62,501 nt of DNA from a virus. The position numbers and the translations under genes are program-made. The notes below the pieces were generated by a model. It was not told the DNA's origin. It made no database searches and saw only the letters and a program-made list of their open reading frames with translations. This document shows positions 40,536-48,374 of the stretch, in pieces (positions within the stretch are counted from its first letter, which is position 1; each line of letters opens with the position of its first letter). Where the stretch lies: the IMG/VR virus record IMGVR_UViG_3300031772_000033, positions 1-62,501 of that record. One strand, 5' to 3'.

Positions 40536-40742
40536 ATGAGATGTCCTAATCCTGCATGTGGCAGTAATGATTTGGCAGTCGAAACAACGCGCGAAGATCC
40601 GGATAATCCTAAAATATTGGAACGCAAGCGATATTGTAAAAAATGCGGCCAACGATTATTTTGCGTGGATGAAATCAAATATTTACTTCCACCGAAACGG
40701 CCATACAAACGTCATGGGATACTGAGCATGGAAAGGTCATAG
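40536..40742 (+). CDS. NrdR-type zinc-ribbon protein
   Basis: 68 residues. MRCPNPACGSNDLAV and KRYCKKCGQRLF reproduce the zinc ribbon at the N-terminus of the NrdR regulator, without its ATP-cone domain. Such short versions are frequent in phages and may bind DNA. It is the last gene before the AT-rich control region. Confidence 0.6.
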   Translation: MRCPNPACGSNDLAVETTREDPDNPKILERKRYCKKCGQRLFCVDEIKYLLPPKRPYKRHGILSMERS

Positions 40743-41080
40743 TAATACATTGCCTGTTTTTACGGATCGCCCTACGAGCCTCTAATGCGTTCACTTAATT
40801 TTATATATTTCAATAACTTAACTATTGTTTATAAATTTATCAAATTTGCATGAGGATTTTTTGAAGACCTATAATTCGCACATAACCTATTATTTTCTTT
40901 AAATTCAATATTATCAAACAATTAAGACGGTGTATTATATGGCTTGTGGCGAGAGTTAATTTCTTAAAAGTACGCTTTCCCTTGCTATAATGATTATAGT
41001 TATAGCAATTTATTTTCAAATGCCTCAATAAAAACAATAACTTATAACCTTTTAATATCCCTTAAAAAATACGATTTCCC
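40743..41080. other. AT-rich gene-free control region
   Basis: No supportable gene on either strand. It holds an inverted repeat TTGCTATAA-9-TTATAGCAA (40982-41008) and a 14-base motif TACGCTTTCCCTTG (40971-40984) that recurs as TACGATTTCCCTTG at 41070-41083, the second copy running into the strong promoter. This could be a promoter-operator cluster or contain an origin. Confidence 0.55.
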
Positions 41081-41109
41081 TTGACATTGACAGTATAATG
41101 ATGTATATT
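41081..41109 (+). promoter_or_regulatory. Strong sigma70 promoter
   Basis: TTGACA (41081-41086), 17-base spacer, TATATT (41104-41109). Near-consensus. It drives the two-gene unit that ends at the terminator at 41709-41731. Confidence 0.8.
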
Positions 41110-41154
41110 ATATCAATAGATAAGACAGACAAAACCCAAACCAAGGAGAGAGCC

Positions 41155-41394
41155 ATGAAAACCATCGCAACCGCAAAGATTGCAAAGGCGCAGGGTTATG
41201 AGTATGTCGCCTCCGTCGTCAAGAGTGTATTCCGGACAACCTATTACCACGTTATCAAGTTGTCCGATCTCATCGAGGTGGGCAAATGGATACCGGCAAA
41301 TAAGGGACAATATAATAACTGGCATGGTCGCATCGGGACCAGTCATCTGCCGGAAAAAACAATATTGCGCTCTGATATGTTTAATCTAATATAA
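41155..41394 (+). CDS. Small protein of the promoter-driven unit
   Basis: 79 residues from the ATG at 41155 (CAAGGAGAGAGCC). It has a beta/helix mix (VKSVFRTTYYHVIKLSDLIE) and GRIGTSHLPEKTILR. First gene of a short transcript, so perhaps expressed early or constitutively. Family not recognised. Confidence 0.55.
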   Translation: MKTIATAKIAKAQGYEYVASVVKSVFRTTYYHVIKLSDLIEVGKWIPANKGQYNNWHGRIGTSHLPEKTILRSDMFNLI

Positions 41395-41405
41395 GGAGAT
41401 CAATC

Positions 41406-41720
41406 ATGATACTCTGTGACGCTTGCGGATCGCCCAAAACGGGCGTGTATATGGGCGGTGCTTTTATCTGCCGGGATTGTGATCTGCCGGTCCGCGAGGC
41501 GATGGACAAACTTCGGGCCGACGGCAAATCCGTCAATGTCCTGCACATTGCAAAAAAGTTATTTAGAGAGGTAAACAACGGAGGCGACTATCTACTTCGG
41601 GAGATTCCCGCCGATCTTAAGTTGATGCTGGAGCATCGGGCGGTGGACGACAACGCGAGCATCCGGGATGTGATACTGATTGCGCTCCACAAATACCTTT
41701 CAGTCAAGGCCCCCAAGTAG
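41406..41720 (+). CDS. Zinc-ribbon plus ribbon-helix-helix-like protein
   Basis: 104 residues with AAGGAGATCAATC upstream. CDACGSPKTGVYMGGAFICR and CRDC give a zinc ribbon. The C-terminal half (REIPADLKLMLEHRA, then SIRDVILIALHKYLS) has the strand-helix-helix build of a ribbon-helix-helix DNA-binding domain. A small regulator at the end of its own promoter-terminator unit is plausible. Confidence 0.55.
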   Translation: MILCDACGSPKTGVYMGGAFICRDCDLPVREAMDKLRADGKSVNVLHIAKKLFREVNNGGDYLLREIPADLKLMLEHRAVDDNASIRDVILIALHKYLSVKAPK

Positions 41721-41731
41721 GGGGCTTTTTT
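41709..41731 (+). terminator. Rho-independent terminator
   Basis: GCCCCC-AAGTA-GGGGGC followed by TTTTTT. The hairpin overlaps the stop codon region of the preceding gene (TAG at 41718-41720). It isolates the short unit from the lysis region. Confidence 0.9.
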
Positions 41732-41837
41732 ATTGATACAATCACGACAATATTTTTCCCTCAATTCTCCCTAAAAGACACAACAAATGACTATATAGCC
41801 ACTTTCAAATCAACAAATGTACATATACGGTGATTGG

Positions 41838-41866
41838 TTGTCAATTTTCTTTATTATATTTATACC
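41838..41866 (+). promoter_or_regulatory. Possible promoter before the DUF5675 gene
   Basis: TTGTCA at 41838-41843, 17-base spacer, TATACC at 41861-41866. If used, transcription would start at or after the ATG at 41867, giving a leaderless message, and no ribosome binding site is seen there. Weak. Confidence 0.35.
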
Positions 41867-42286
41867 ATGCCTGAACCCGGAATCCCATTGAGAAAGTTAA
41901 AGTTAAAACGTATTTCCGCGACAAGTGACGGCACATGGGGCGCGCTTCTCAAGGAATCAGGAAACCCGCTTTGCCTCACCGCAGAAATTCCAAATACTTT
42001 TGTTCCATGTGGAACGTATATTTGTAAATTACAAACTCACAATCAAGAGAACGGTCGCAGTTATCCCGCTTACGAGATTATGAATGTTGCGGGACATAAG
42101 GATATCGAAATCCATATCGGCAACTCGCCTGTTCTGGATTCCAAGGGTTGTGTACTTTTAGGCATGGAATTCGGAACAGTTTTAGGAAATAGACCGGCGG
42201 TATTATTCAGTACTTCAGCCTACGAGACATTTATGAATTATGTTGGACGAGTTCCGGAATTTGAACTGACAATAGAGGATCCATAA
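41867..42286 (+). CDS. DUF5675 family protein
   Basis: 139 residues from the ATG at 41867 (earlier start at 41834 lies in the promoter). The order KRISATSDGTWGALL, then IPNTFVPCGTYICKL, and HKDIEIHIGNSPVLDSKGCV matches DUF5675, a family common in phages next to lysis genes, with conserved His and Cys. A peptidoglycan-related role is suspected from context. It is followed at once by the holin-like gene. Confidence 0.75.
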   Translation: MPEPGIPLRKLKLKRISATSDGTWGALLKESGNPLCLTAEIPNTFVPCGTYICKLQTHNQENGRSYPAYEIMNVAGHKDIEIHIGNSPVLDSKGCVLLGMEFGTVLGNRPAVLFSTSAYETFMNYVGRVPEFELTIEDP

Positions 42287-42287
42287 A

Positions 42288-42929
42288 ATGTCCGATCCAA
42301 ACCTTCAACTCAACGGAAAGATATTCACGCCAGCATCCGCGCAACCGACAACTGAGATCCCGATGATTCCGGAACTTCCAACTCTTCCTTTAAAGCCTCA
42401 AAAAATAAAGTGGTACGATAGACTTATCCTTTGGCTAAAAAGCAAGAAAGTTGCATCAAAAGCCACGCAGTTGATCGAATGGATCATTACTATTTTCTTT
42501 CCAGAAGGGAAAGTAGCCCTTGTAATCGCAAGGCTTACCGAAAATTTTGCTAAGAAATTTGAAGAGATAAAACAACGTAACTCACAAATCCTAACAAATG
42601 GAGGAACTATGTTGAAGGGCAAAAAAACTTTCATCCTTGCCGGTCTCCTGCTTGTTGCCGTTCTGGTCCCGATTGTCCTGAAGGTCCCGGTCCCGGAAGC
42701 GGCCTACGCTGTACTCGCAGCTCTTGGCCTTGGAGCGGTCCGTTTGGCATTGGCAGACTTGAGCCAAAACCAAGGATGGAAAACCTATGCGGCAGTTGGC
42801 CTTGTCATTCTTGTGGCCGTACTCGAAACCATCGGCGTGAAAATTCCCTATGACTTGCTCTATGGGTTCGCCGGCGTGATTGGACTGGTCGGCATCCGGG
42901 ACGCGGTCGGGAAGTTGGAACAACCGTAA
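42288..42929 (+). CDS. Holin-like membrane protein with internal second start
   Basis: 213 residues. The first 100 are soluble with one hydrophobic stretch (IEWIITIFF). Residues 108-213 hold three transmembrane segments (FILAGLLLVAVLVPIVL, AAYAVLAALGLGAVRLAL, YAAVGLVILVAVLETIGV). An in-frame ATG at 42609 has GGAGG four bases upstream and would give the 106-residue membrane part alone. Two nested forms recall holin/antiholin pairs. Position after DUF5675 supports a lysis role. Confidence 0.6.
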   Translation: MSDPNLQLNGKIFTPASAQPTTEIPMIPELPTLPLKPQKIKWYDRLILWLKSKKVASKATQLIEWIITIFFPEGKVALVIARLTENFAKKFEEIKQRNSQILTNGGTMLKGKKTFILAGLLLVAVLVPIVLKVPVPEAAYAVLAALGLGAVRLALADLSQNQGWKTYAAVGLVILVAVLETIGVKIPYDLLYGFAGVIGLVGIRDAVGKLEQP

Positions 42930-42934
42930 CGGCA

Positions 42935-43102
42935 TTGCGGGAGGCTATATCGGAGAGGATTGAGGCATACTACAAGGGGACTCGATCAATCCGAACCTCC
43001 CGCGACAAAATGCGGACGGTCAAGGGTAAGTCGCCGGTCGCCACGGCGGAGGACCTGAGAACCATGTACGGTATAGGCCGTATCTGTCCGCGCCAAATTT
43101 AA
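42935..43102 (+). CDS. Possible small protein in the gap after the holin-like gene
   Basis: A 55-residue frame from a TTG (REAISERIEAYYKGTRSIRT and onward) is open with protein-like composition, but no ribosome binding site is seen. The same DNA can pair CGGGAGG with CCTCCCG. Low confidence either way. Confidence 0.25.
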   Translation: MREAISERIEAYYKGTRSIRTSRDKMRTVKGKSPVATAEDLRTMYGIGRICPRQI

Positions 43103-43123
43103 AACAGAGGAACGGAGGAGAAG

Positions 43124-43453
43124 ATGAGAAATGGAATCAAGTATTTCAATGAAGTTGATGACCAAGGTAATCCCACGGGCGGAACAGTAACGGGGGTTGG
43201 TATTGGGATTGCATGGCAGAACGGTCCTCTTGGTCGAGGAACAGAGCGGAAGGAACCGAACGGTGCATTTGTGGAGGATGTCATTGATGCATGCGCTAAA
43301 CGGATTCGGTTTTATCAAGAAACCAAGGGCGGTATTTTTGCTTGTCGTCAGAATGCTCTTGCCTTAACAAAACTCGAAGAGGCTCTGCATTGGCTTGATG
43401 ATCGGACCAAGGAACGGGAAGAACGTCTTGTCGAAGGAACACACATTCCGTAA
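43124..43453 (+). CDS. Acb2/Tad1-like anti-defence candidate
   Basis: 109 residues, GGAACGGAGGAGAAG upstream. The C-terminal 60 residues, with FVEDVIDACAKRIRFYQ, then CRQNALALTKLEEALHWLDD and LVEGTH, form the helical hairpin I associate with Acb2/Tad1-type phage proteins. These bind cyclic nucleotides and block CBASS or Thoeris signalling. The call rests on that pattern and needs a profile search. Confidence 0.55.
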   Translation: MRNGIKYFNEVDDQGNPTGGTVTGVGIGIAWQNGPLGRGTERKEPNGAFVEDVIDACAKRIRFYQETKGGIFACRQNALALTKLEEALHWLDDRTKEREERLVEGTHIP

Positions 43454-43488
43454 TTCTACTTTCAAAGCGGAGGAGGGAACGCGCGGAC

Positions 43489-43797
43489 ATGGCCGGAGGT
43501 GGTATAAATCTTGTTGGACTTATATTGAGATTCATTCCTCAAGGCATGAGTGACGCGGCCCTCCGCCGTGTAATTGTAACTACTTTTAATAGTAATAATT
43601 GCGTAAATCGGAAAGTTAAAGGCGGGGTCTCGACGTTCAGGTTCGGTGTTGCTTGTAAATTGAAGGAGATGGGCCCGTGGCAGGGAATGCCGGACGGGAA
43701 TTTACGAAAGCAAGTTAGCTACTGGATGGAGAAAAGGGAACACGAAACTAACCTTTTCTACCTCGCCGTAATGTATAATATACCAATAGCAGTTTAA
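43489..43797 (+). CDS. Basic small protein
   Basis: 102 residues with GGAGGAGGGAAC about 15 bases upstream. Contains LRRVIVTTFNSNNCVNRKV, basic and aromatic. Function unknown. Confidence 0.45.
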   Translation: MAGGGINLVGLILRFIPQGMSDAALRRVIVTTFNSNNCVNRKVKGGVSTFRFGVACKLKEMGPWQGMPDGNLRKQVSYWMEKREHETNLFYLAVMYNIPIAV

Positions 43798-43826
43798 AAC
43801 GAAAGTGACATTAGTATATATTGATT

Positions 43827-43849
43827 GACAACTTTGTAGTTGTACAACT
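43827..43849. promoter_or_regulatory. Palindromic operator-like site
   Basis: GACAACT (43827-43833) followed by the perfect palindrome AGTTGTACAACT (43838-43849) gives three ACAACT half-sites. It lies just before the gene row that leads into the radical SAM and glycosyltransferase cassette. TTGACA at 43825 could be a -35 but no good -10 follows. Confidence 0.5.
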
Positions 43850-43866
43850 CGCGAGGTGAGAAACAA

Positions 43867-44124
43867 ATGATAACTCGTGAAGTTTACGAAACCATTCTCG
43901 CAACTATGATTCTTTTAACAAATATTTTTATCGGAATAGGTATATGGGTGATTCTCTTCAAAGTCAATCAAGCATTCAGGAAAGATATTTTTGATTTGAG
44001 ACTTAGAATGGAAATAATTAAGGACATGAAGAAGTATAAATTAACCTTGCAGGAAGTTATGTATTGTTGGCAATGTGGTTTGACGGCACTTCTGGAAATT
44101 AGGCAGATAAAAAAACATGCTTAA
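43867..44124 (+). CDS. Single-span membrane protein
   Basis: 85 residues from the ATG at 43867, GCGAGGTGAG upstream. One transmembrane helix (ILATMILLTNIFIGIGIWVI) then a charged helix and CWQCG. Overlaps the radical SAM gene. Function unknown; may anchor the cassette. Confidence 0.55.
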   Translation: MITREVYETILATMILLTNIFIGIGIWVILFKVNQAFRKDIFDLRLRMEIIKDMKKYKLTLQEVMYCWQCGLTALLEIRQIKKHA

Positions 44125-44773
44125 TCACGGTTATGGCATTCTTAAAAGACTCAAAAAAGGTATACGGATTTATATCTTCGTAACGTTTCATTGTCAATTG
44201 AATTGTTCGTATTGCAGTAATAAGCCATTCGAAGGCGACGAATTAGAGCCCGATCCACAAATGAATTTTGTTCCCGAAATGGATTGGCGGAAATGGGTTG
44301 ACTTGATTGAGACTTTTCCGGTGCGCGTGCGCGAGATTGTGATCGAAGGCGGTGAAACTTTACTTTATCCGGGAATTGGAAATCTTATCAATGCCTTAAT
44401 TGCAAGTGGGCGATTCGTAACATTATATACAAATCTTGAATTACTCAATGATGATTTAGGGATTGAACCAAGCAATAAGTTGAGGATTCAAGCATCGGCA
44501 CATCTGCAAGGACGGAATGAAATTTCTAACGAATTTTGTAAGGCATACACCGAAAATGAAAATAAATACAGAATCGATGTTGATGTTTTGGGAAATGAAA
44601 CAAGAAAAACAAATGGATTAGTACGTTTTAATAAAATCCTATCTCCGAAAGAATTGCGTGAAAGTCCCGAATGGACGGCAAAACAATTCAGGATATTGCC
44701 AAATGGTGAAATACATATAAGCAAAGGTCGTTTATTATCCGCCGTTTACGAAAAAGAATATGAAACTTTATAA
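44117..44773 (+). CDS. Radical SAM protein 1
   Basis: 218 residues. CQLNCSYC (Cys26, 30, 33) is the radical SAM CxxxCxxC cluster-binding loop and EGGE at residues 77-80 is the AdoMet-binding motif. The barrel appears short compared with typical members (about 218 instead of 300 or more), and no SPASM Cys set follows. It may make a single radical modification. It sits at the start of a row with a methyltransferase, a second radical SAM enzyme and two glycosyltransferases. Confidence 0.8.
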   Translation: MLNHGYGILKRLKKGIRIYIFVTFHCQLNCSYCSNKPFEGDELEPDPQMNFVPEMDWRKWVDLIETFPVRVREIVIEGGETLLYPGIGNLINALIASGRFVTLYTNLELLNDDLGIEPSNKLRIQASAHLQGRNEISNEFCKAYTENENKYRIDVDVLGNETRKTNGLVRFNKILSPKELRESPEWTAKQFRILPNGEIHISKGRLLSAVYEKEYETL

Positions 44774-45575
44774 TAAATTCACGAAATTTAAAAGTATTTT
44801 CAAATTGTCCGTTATTTATCGGTTCAGTCCGGTTAAGATTTTCCGTGCAATTAAGGAAATTATACGGTTTATAAATGATTTCACATTATTCGATAATCAA
44901 CGTAAACAGTCAACATATAAATTTCCATACGGAAATTTGAATCCCTGTATGGGCGAACGGGACAGAGACGGGATTAATTCGAAGGAGTATTTTTATCAGG
45001 ATTTTCATGTTGCAAAAAGAATACTTGAAAACAAACCAGAGAAACATGTTGATATCGGATCGCGATTTGATGGATTCATTACTCATTTGTGCCTATTCCG
45101 TGAGGTTGAAGTTTTCGATATCCGGCCCTTGACCGTGACTTTGCCAAATTTGAAATTTATTCAGGCTGACATGATGGAATCTATAAGTAAATCATTTCTT
45201 GATTATGCCGATTCAATTTCATGCCTTCACGCCTTGGAACATTTCGGCCTTGGCAGGTATGGAGATCCGATTGATTATGATGGACACTTAAAGGGACTTG
45301 ATAATATTTACAGGATTTTAAGGAAAGGTGGAAAATTTTATTTATCCGTGCCAATAGGCGAAGATAGGATTGAGTTTAATGCTCATCGAGTATTTTCGCT
45401 TGGTTATCTCTATGCCTTATTCGAAGATAAATATAAAATTAATAATTTCTCATATATAGATAATACCGGCCCGTTAGGAAATTTTCATGAAAATATTTTT
45501 GTATTTGCGCATGATATAAATAATAATTTTGGTATTGTTCAGGGATGCGGAATATTTGAAATGACCAAATTATGA
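44760..45575 (+). CDS. DUF268-type SAM methyltransferase
   Basis: 271 residues, overlapping the previous gene. DIGSRFDGFITHL near residue 98 is the AdoMet motif I, VEVFDIRPL follows, and CLHALEHFGLGRYGDPIDYD near 157 is the DUF268 signature. These methylases are usually found in surface polysaccharide clusters. Overlaps the next gene by ATGA. Confidence 0.75.
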   Translation: MKLYNKFTKFKSIFKLSVIYRFSPVKIFRAIKEIIRFINDFTLFDNQRKQSTYKFPYGNLNPCMGERDRDGINSKEYFYQDFHVAKRILENKPEKHVDIGSRFDGFITHLCLFREVEVFDIRPLTVTLPNLKFIQADMMESISKSFLDYADSISCLHALEHFGLGRYGDPIDYDGHLKGLDNIYRILRKGGKFYLSVPIGEDRIEFNAHRVFSLGYLYALFEDKYKINNFSYIDNTGPLGNFHENIFVFAHDINNNFGIVQGCGIFEMTKL

Positions 45576-45955
45576 AATATTTTATATTATTTATTATGTT
45601 ATTAATAAGCATGGTGAATGCACAAGTTATGTGCAAAAAATCGTGGGATTCTTGTGATGGAGCATTTTTCAAATATGATAAATCCGAACATTTAATCGGT
45701 TCCGCAATTTTATATCAAGGTTTTCGAACATATAATTGGGAACCTAAAAAGCGATTATTGTATTCTGTTTTATCTGGTTTTCTTTGGGAGGTTAAAGATT
45801 CGTTAATTTCTTATAAGGATTTTGGTAGAATGGGTGGTGATGGATTTGATTATAAGGATTTTTTGGCCGATTGTGCGGGTATATTCTTATCATATGAATT
45901 AGAAAAGATTCATATTAATATAACATTTAGATTATACCTGGAAAAGGAAATTTAA
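45572..45955 (+). CDS. Secreted YfiM/DUF2279-like protein
   Basis: 127 residues, ATGA-coupled. Signal peptide MKYFILFIMLLISMVNAQ. The mature part has YDKSEHLIGSAILYQGF, GFLWEVKDS and DGFDYKDFLADCAG, the DK-x-x-H, E-x-x-D and D-x-x-AD layout of YfiM-like envelope proteins. Overlaps the next gene by TAATG. Function in the cassette unknown. Confidence 0.6.
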   Translation: MKYFILFIMLLISMVNAQVMCKKSWDSCDGAFFKYDKSEHLIGSAILYQGFRTYNWEPKKRLLYSVLSGFLWEVKDSLISYKDFGRMGGDGFDYKDFLADCAGIFLSYELEKIHINITFRLYLEKEI

Positions 45956-46911
45956 TGTTTCAGCATTTGCAAATTTGCCCGACATGGCGCTGTAATCTCA
46001 AATGTCCTACTTGTGATTCATGGCAAAGGGATCAAAAGATCGAACTTTCCAAGGGGCAGATTGATCAAATTGCAAAAGATGAATTATTTGGAAGAGTTAA
46101 ACATCTAATCATCGAAGGCGGGGAACCGTTTACATTTACTAATTTGGATTATTTCATTGACAAAATGTCACGGGTATACGATAAGATAGCCATTATCACA
46201 AGCGGTTATTTATACGCAAGAATCGGCATGTTTTTAGAGAAATATGCGGGGATCAAAAATCGTTTGCGATTTGTAGTTTCGCTCAATGGGATAGATAAAT
46301 ATCACGACGAAACAAGGGGAAAAGACGGGGTATATGCCCATGTTATAAATACAATCGCATTATTACAAAGTCATGGATATGCTTTTAATTTGCAATTTCT
46401 TCCGACTGAAACGAATCAAGGCCAGTATTGGGAGGTAAAAGAATTTGCGGATAAATTAGGTGTGAGCGTAAATGTCTGTCATCCCTCAAAGATCGGCAAA
46501 TATGCAATTGAATCTACCGAGGGGATGTTGAAAGAATATGATATCATCAAGGCTGAACAGGCAAAGTCTTTACCTTGGAGAAGTAGATGGGAATTTGAAT
46601 GTTTCAATGACATGAAGAAACGCAAAAAATTCATGCCATGTTGGGCTGGAAAGAAAATGATTTATATTGATCCAAGAGGAACAATTCGACCTTGCGCCAT
46701 TAACGAGGAAATGTCATTGGGAATTATTTATGATCATGAAATTTTTATGAAAAGCGGAGAAAGATATCAAGATGAACTTGATTTAATCCCTGAATATTGC
46801 CAATACCGAACTGGGCAGGTTTGTAATCAGACATATATTGGATATACGCTTCATCGCAAACCATTTTATCTATTAAAATGGAGGCTCGGAAAATGGCTAA
46901 GAAAAAAGTAG
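45955..46911 (+). CDS. Radical SAM/SPASM-like protein 2
   Basis: 318 residues. CNLKCPTC (Cys13, 17, 20) and EGGEPF (54-59) mark a radical SAM enzyme. Several Cys in the last third (PCWAGKK, RPCAINEE, EYCQYRTGQVC) resemble a SPASM/twitch auxiliary cluster region. Such enzymes modify peptides or sugars. Close relatives occur in polysaccharide clusters as well as peptide-maturation loci, so the substrate cannot be fixed. Confidence 0.8.
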   Translation: MFQHLQICPTWRCNLKCPTCDSWQRDQKIELSKGQIDQIAKDELFGRVKHLIIEGGEPFTFTNLDYFIDKMSRVYDKIAIITSGYLYARIGMFLEKYAGIKNRLRFVVSLNGIDKYHDETRGKDGVYAHVINTIALLQSHGYAFNLQFLPTETNQGQYWEVKEFADKLGVSVNVCHPSKIGKYAIESTEGMLKEYDIIKAEQAKSLPWRSRWEFECFNDMKKRKKFMPCWAGKKMIYIDPRGTIRPCAINEEMSLGIIYDHEIFMKSGERYQDELDLIPEYCQYRTGQVCNQTYIGYTLHRKPFYLLKWRLGKWLRKK

Positions 46912-46917
46912 AATTCA

Positions 46918-47664
46918 ATGATAATCATTAAGATAGTTGGCGGTCTCGGAAATCAGTTGTTTCAGTATGCTTACGGCCTTGCACTTGCGAAACGGAACAA
47001 TACCGATCTCTACCTTGATTTGTCATGGTACGAGACAGGCAAGGATTTGGAGTGGTTCGGGAAGCACAACGATAGGCCATTTCTTCTGAGCGGACTGTTT
47101 GGCGTTCATGTTGTATCACCGTTTAATATTTTAAAATATATTAGAAAAGTAAAAGAAACGCAATTTCAATTTGATCAAAGTCTTTATGATTTAGGCAACA
47201 ATCATTATATCAGGGGGTATTTTCAAAGCGAGCAATACTTCGATAATATCAAGGATGAGATGAAATCTATATCCAGATTTGGAGAATTTTACGATATAAG
47301 AAGACGGATTAAAGAGGGAGGTTTTGATACAGCTATTCATGTCCGTCGCAGTGATTATCTGACCAATCCAGTTAATTACGTACTTCCAGAAACATATTAT
47401 CGAGAAGCCAAGGAAATACTGGAAAGTAAAAAGGTTATAGTTTTTTCAGATGATCCAGATTATTCCGATTGGAACTCCATTGATCCCATTCATGACATGA
47501 TTGCGATGTCATGCTTCCCGAAGATCATTACGGCAAATAGTTCATATTCATGGTGGGCCGCATGGCTTTCGGATGCGCAAGTTGTATGTCCCAAGAAATA
47601 CTTCGCAACTGGACATGATAAGAATATGAGTGATTTCTGGCCAAAAACATGGATTCAAATATGA
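46918..47664 (+). CDS. GT11 fucosyltransferase-like protein
   Basis: 248 residues. GGLGNQLFQYAYGLALA at the start, HVRRSDYL near residue 141, and DMIAMSCFPKIITANSSYSW at about 190-210 are the GT11 (alpha-1,2-fucosyltransferase) motifs; the HxRRxDY block binds GDP-fucose. It would add fucose or a related 6-deoxy sugar to a glycan. Phage GT11 genes are uncommon. Confidence 0.85.
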   Translation: MIIIKIVGGLGNQLFQYAYGLALAKRNNTDLYLDLSWYETGKDLEWFGKHNDRPFLLSGLFGVHVVSPFNILKYIRKVKETQFQFDQSLYDLGNNHYIRGYFQSEQYFDNIKDEMKSISRFGEFYDIRRRIKEGGFDTAIHVRRSDYLTNPVNYVLPETYYREAKEILESKKVIVFSDDPDYSDWNSIDPIHDMIAMSCFPKIITANSSYSWWAAWLSDAQVVCPKKYFATGHDKNMSDFWPKTWIQI

Positions 47665-48374
47665 ACCCGAAAGTCTCAATCATAATAACCAATTTTCGAC
47701 ATGATGCTTATTTGCCATTTGCTGTGATGTCGGTATTGAACCAGACCTTTAAAGATTGGGAATTGATAATCGCAAACGATAATCCAGATTCTAAAACGCC
47801 TTATTATGATCGGATAGACAAAAGAATATTAGTCATGGATGCGAAAAAAAATATTGGACAGCCAGCACGTATTAACTTTTGCATTCCGTGGTTGCGCGGA
47901 GAATTCACGGCTTTTCTGGATGCAGATGATTATTGGCTACCGTGGAAGTTAAATTACCAACTCGGATTTGATTTTGATATGACATACGGGGATTGTCTCG
48001 TAAAGCAAGCAGACGGAAAGACGCGATTGGTACATACAAAGCCCTGGGACAGGGATATGGTTTTACATAAACAATGCTTGACAACTTTTTCAAGTATAAT
48101 TGTGAAAACCGAACTACTGAAACGATGTCCTTTTCCCGAAGACATTGGAAATGGAAATGATAGGGTATGGACTTTAGATCTTTCGTTATTGACGGACAAT
48201 ATTTTATATACACCCTTGCCGCTTTTCGTTTACAGGGACTATACATCACAGTTCAGAAAACAGTTCAATTTTAATCCAATTACGAAATTTAATACTTTAT
48301 TGAAACGAGTTGAGCGGAGAAAGAAAAACAAAGTGCTTCAGGATTACATTAACAGGCGATATGATGTTAAGTAA
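47661..48374 (+). CDS. GT2 family glycosyltransferase
   Basis: 237 residues from the ATG at 47661 (ATGA overlap), preferred to 47649. VSIIITNFRHDAYLPFAV at the start and DADDYW near residue 87 (DxD metal site) define an inverting GT-A GT2 enzyme. Cytosolic, no membrane segment. Works in the same cassette as the GT11 enzyme. Confidence 0.85.
   Translation: MNPKVSIIITNFRHDAYLPFAVMSVLNQTFKDWELIIANDNPDSKTPYYDRIDKRILVMDAKKNIGQPARINFCIPWLRGEFTAFLDADDYWLPWKLNYQLGFDFDMTYGDCLVKQADGKTRLVHTKPWDRDMVLHKQCLTTFSSIIVKTELLKRCPFPEDIGNGNDRVWTLDLSLLTDNILYTPLPLFVYRDYTSQFRKQFNFNPITKFNTLLKRVERRKKNKVLQDYINRRYDVK

Noticed and set aside
40840-41037. Minus-strand ORF of 65 residues in the control region
   Set aside because: AT-rich composition, no initiation signal; the region fits a promoter and operator area better.
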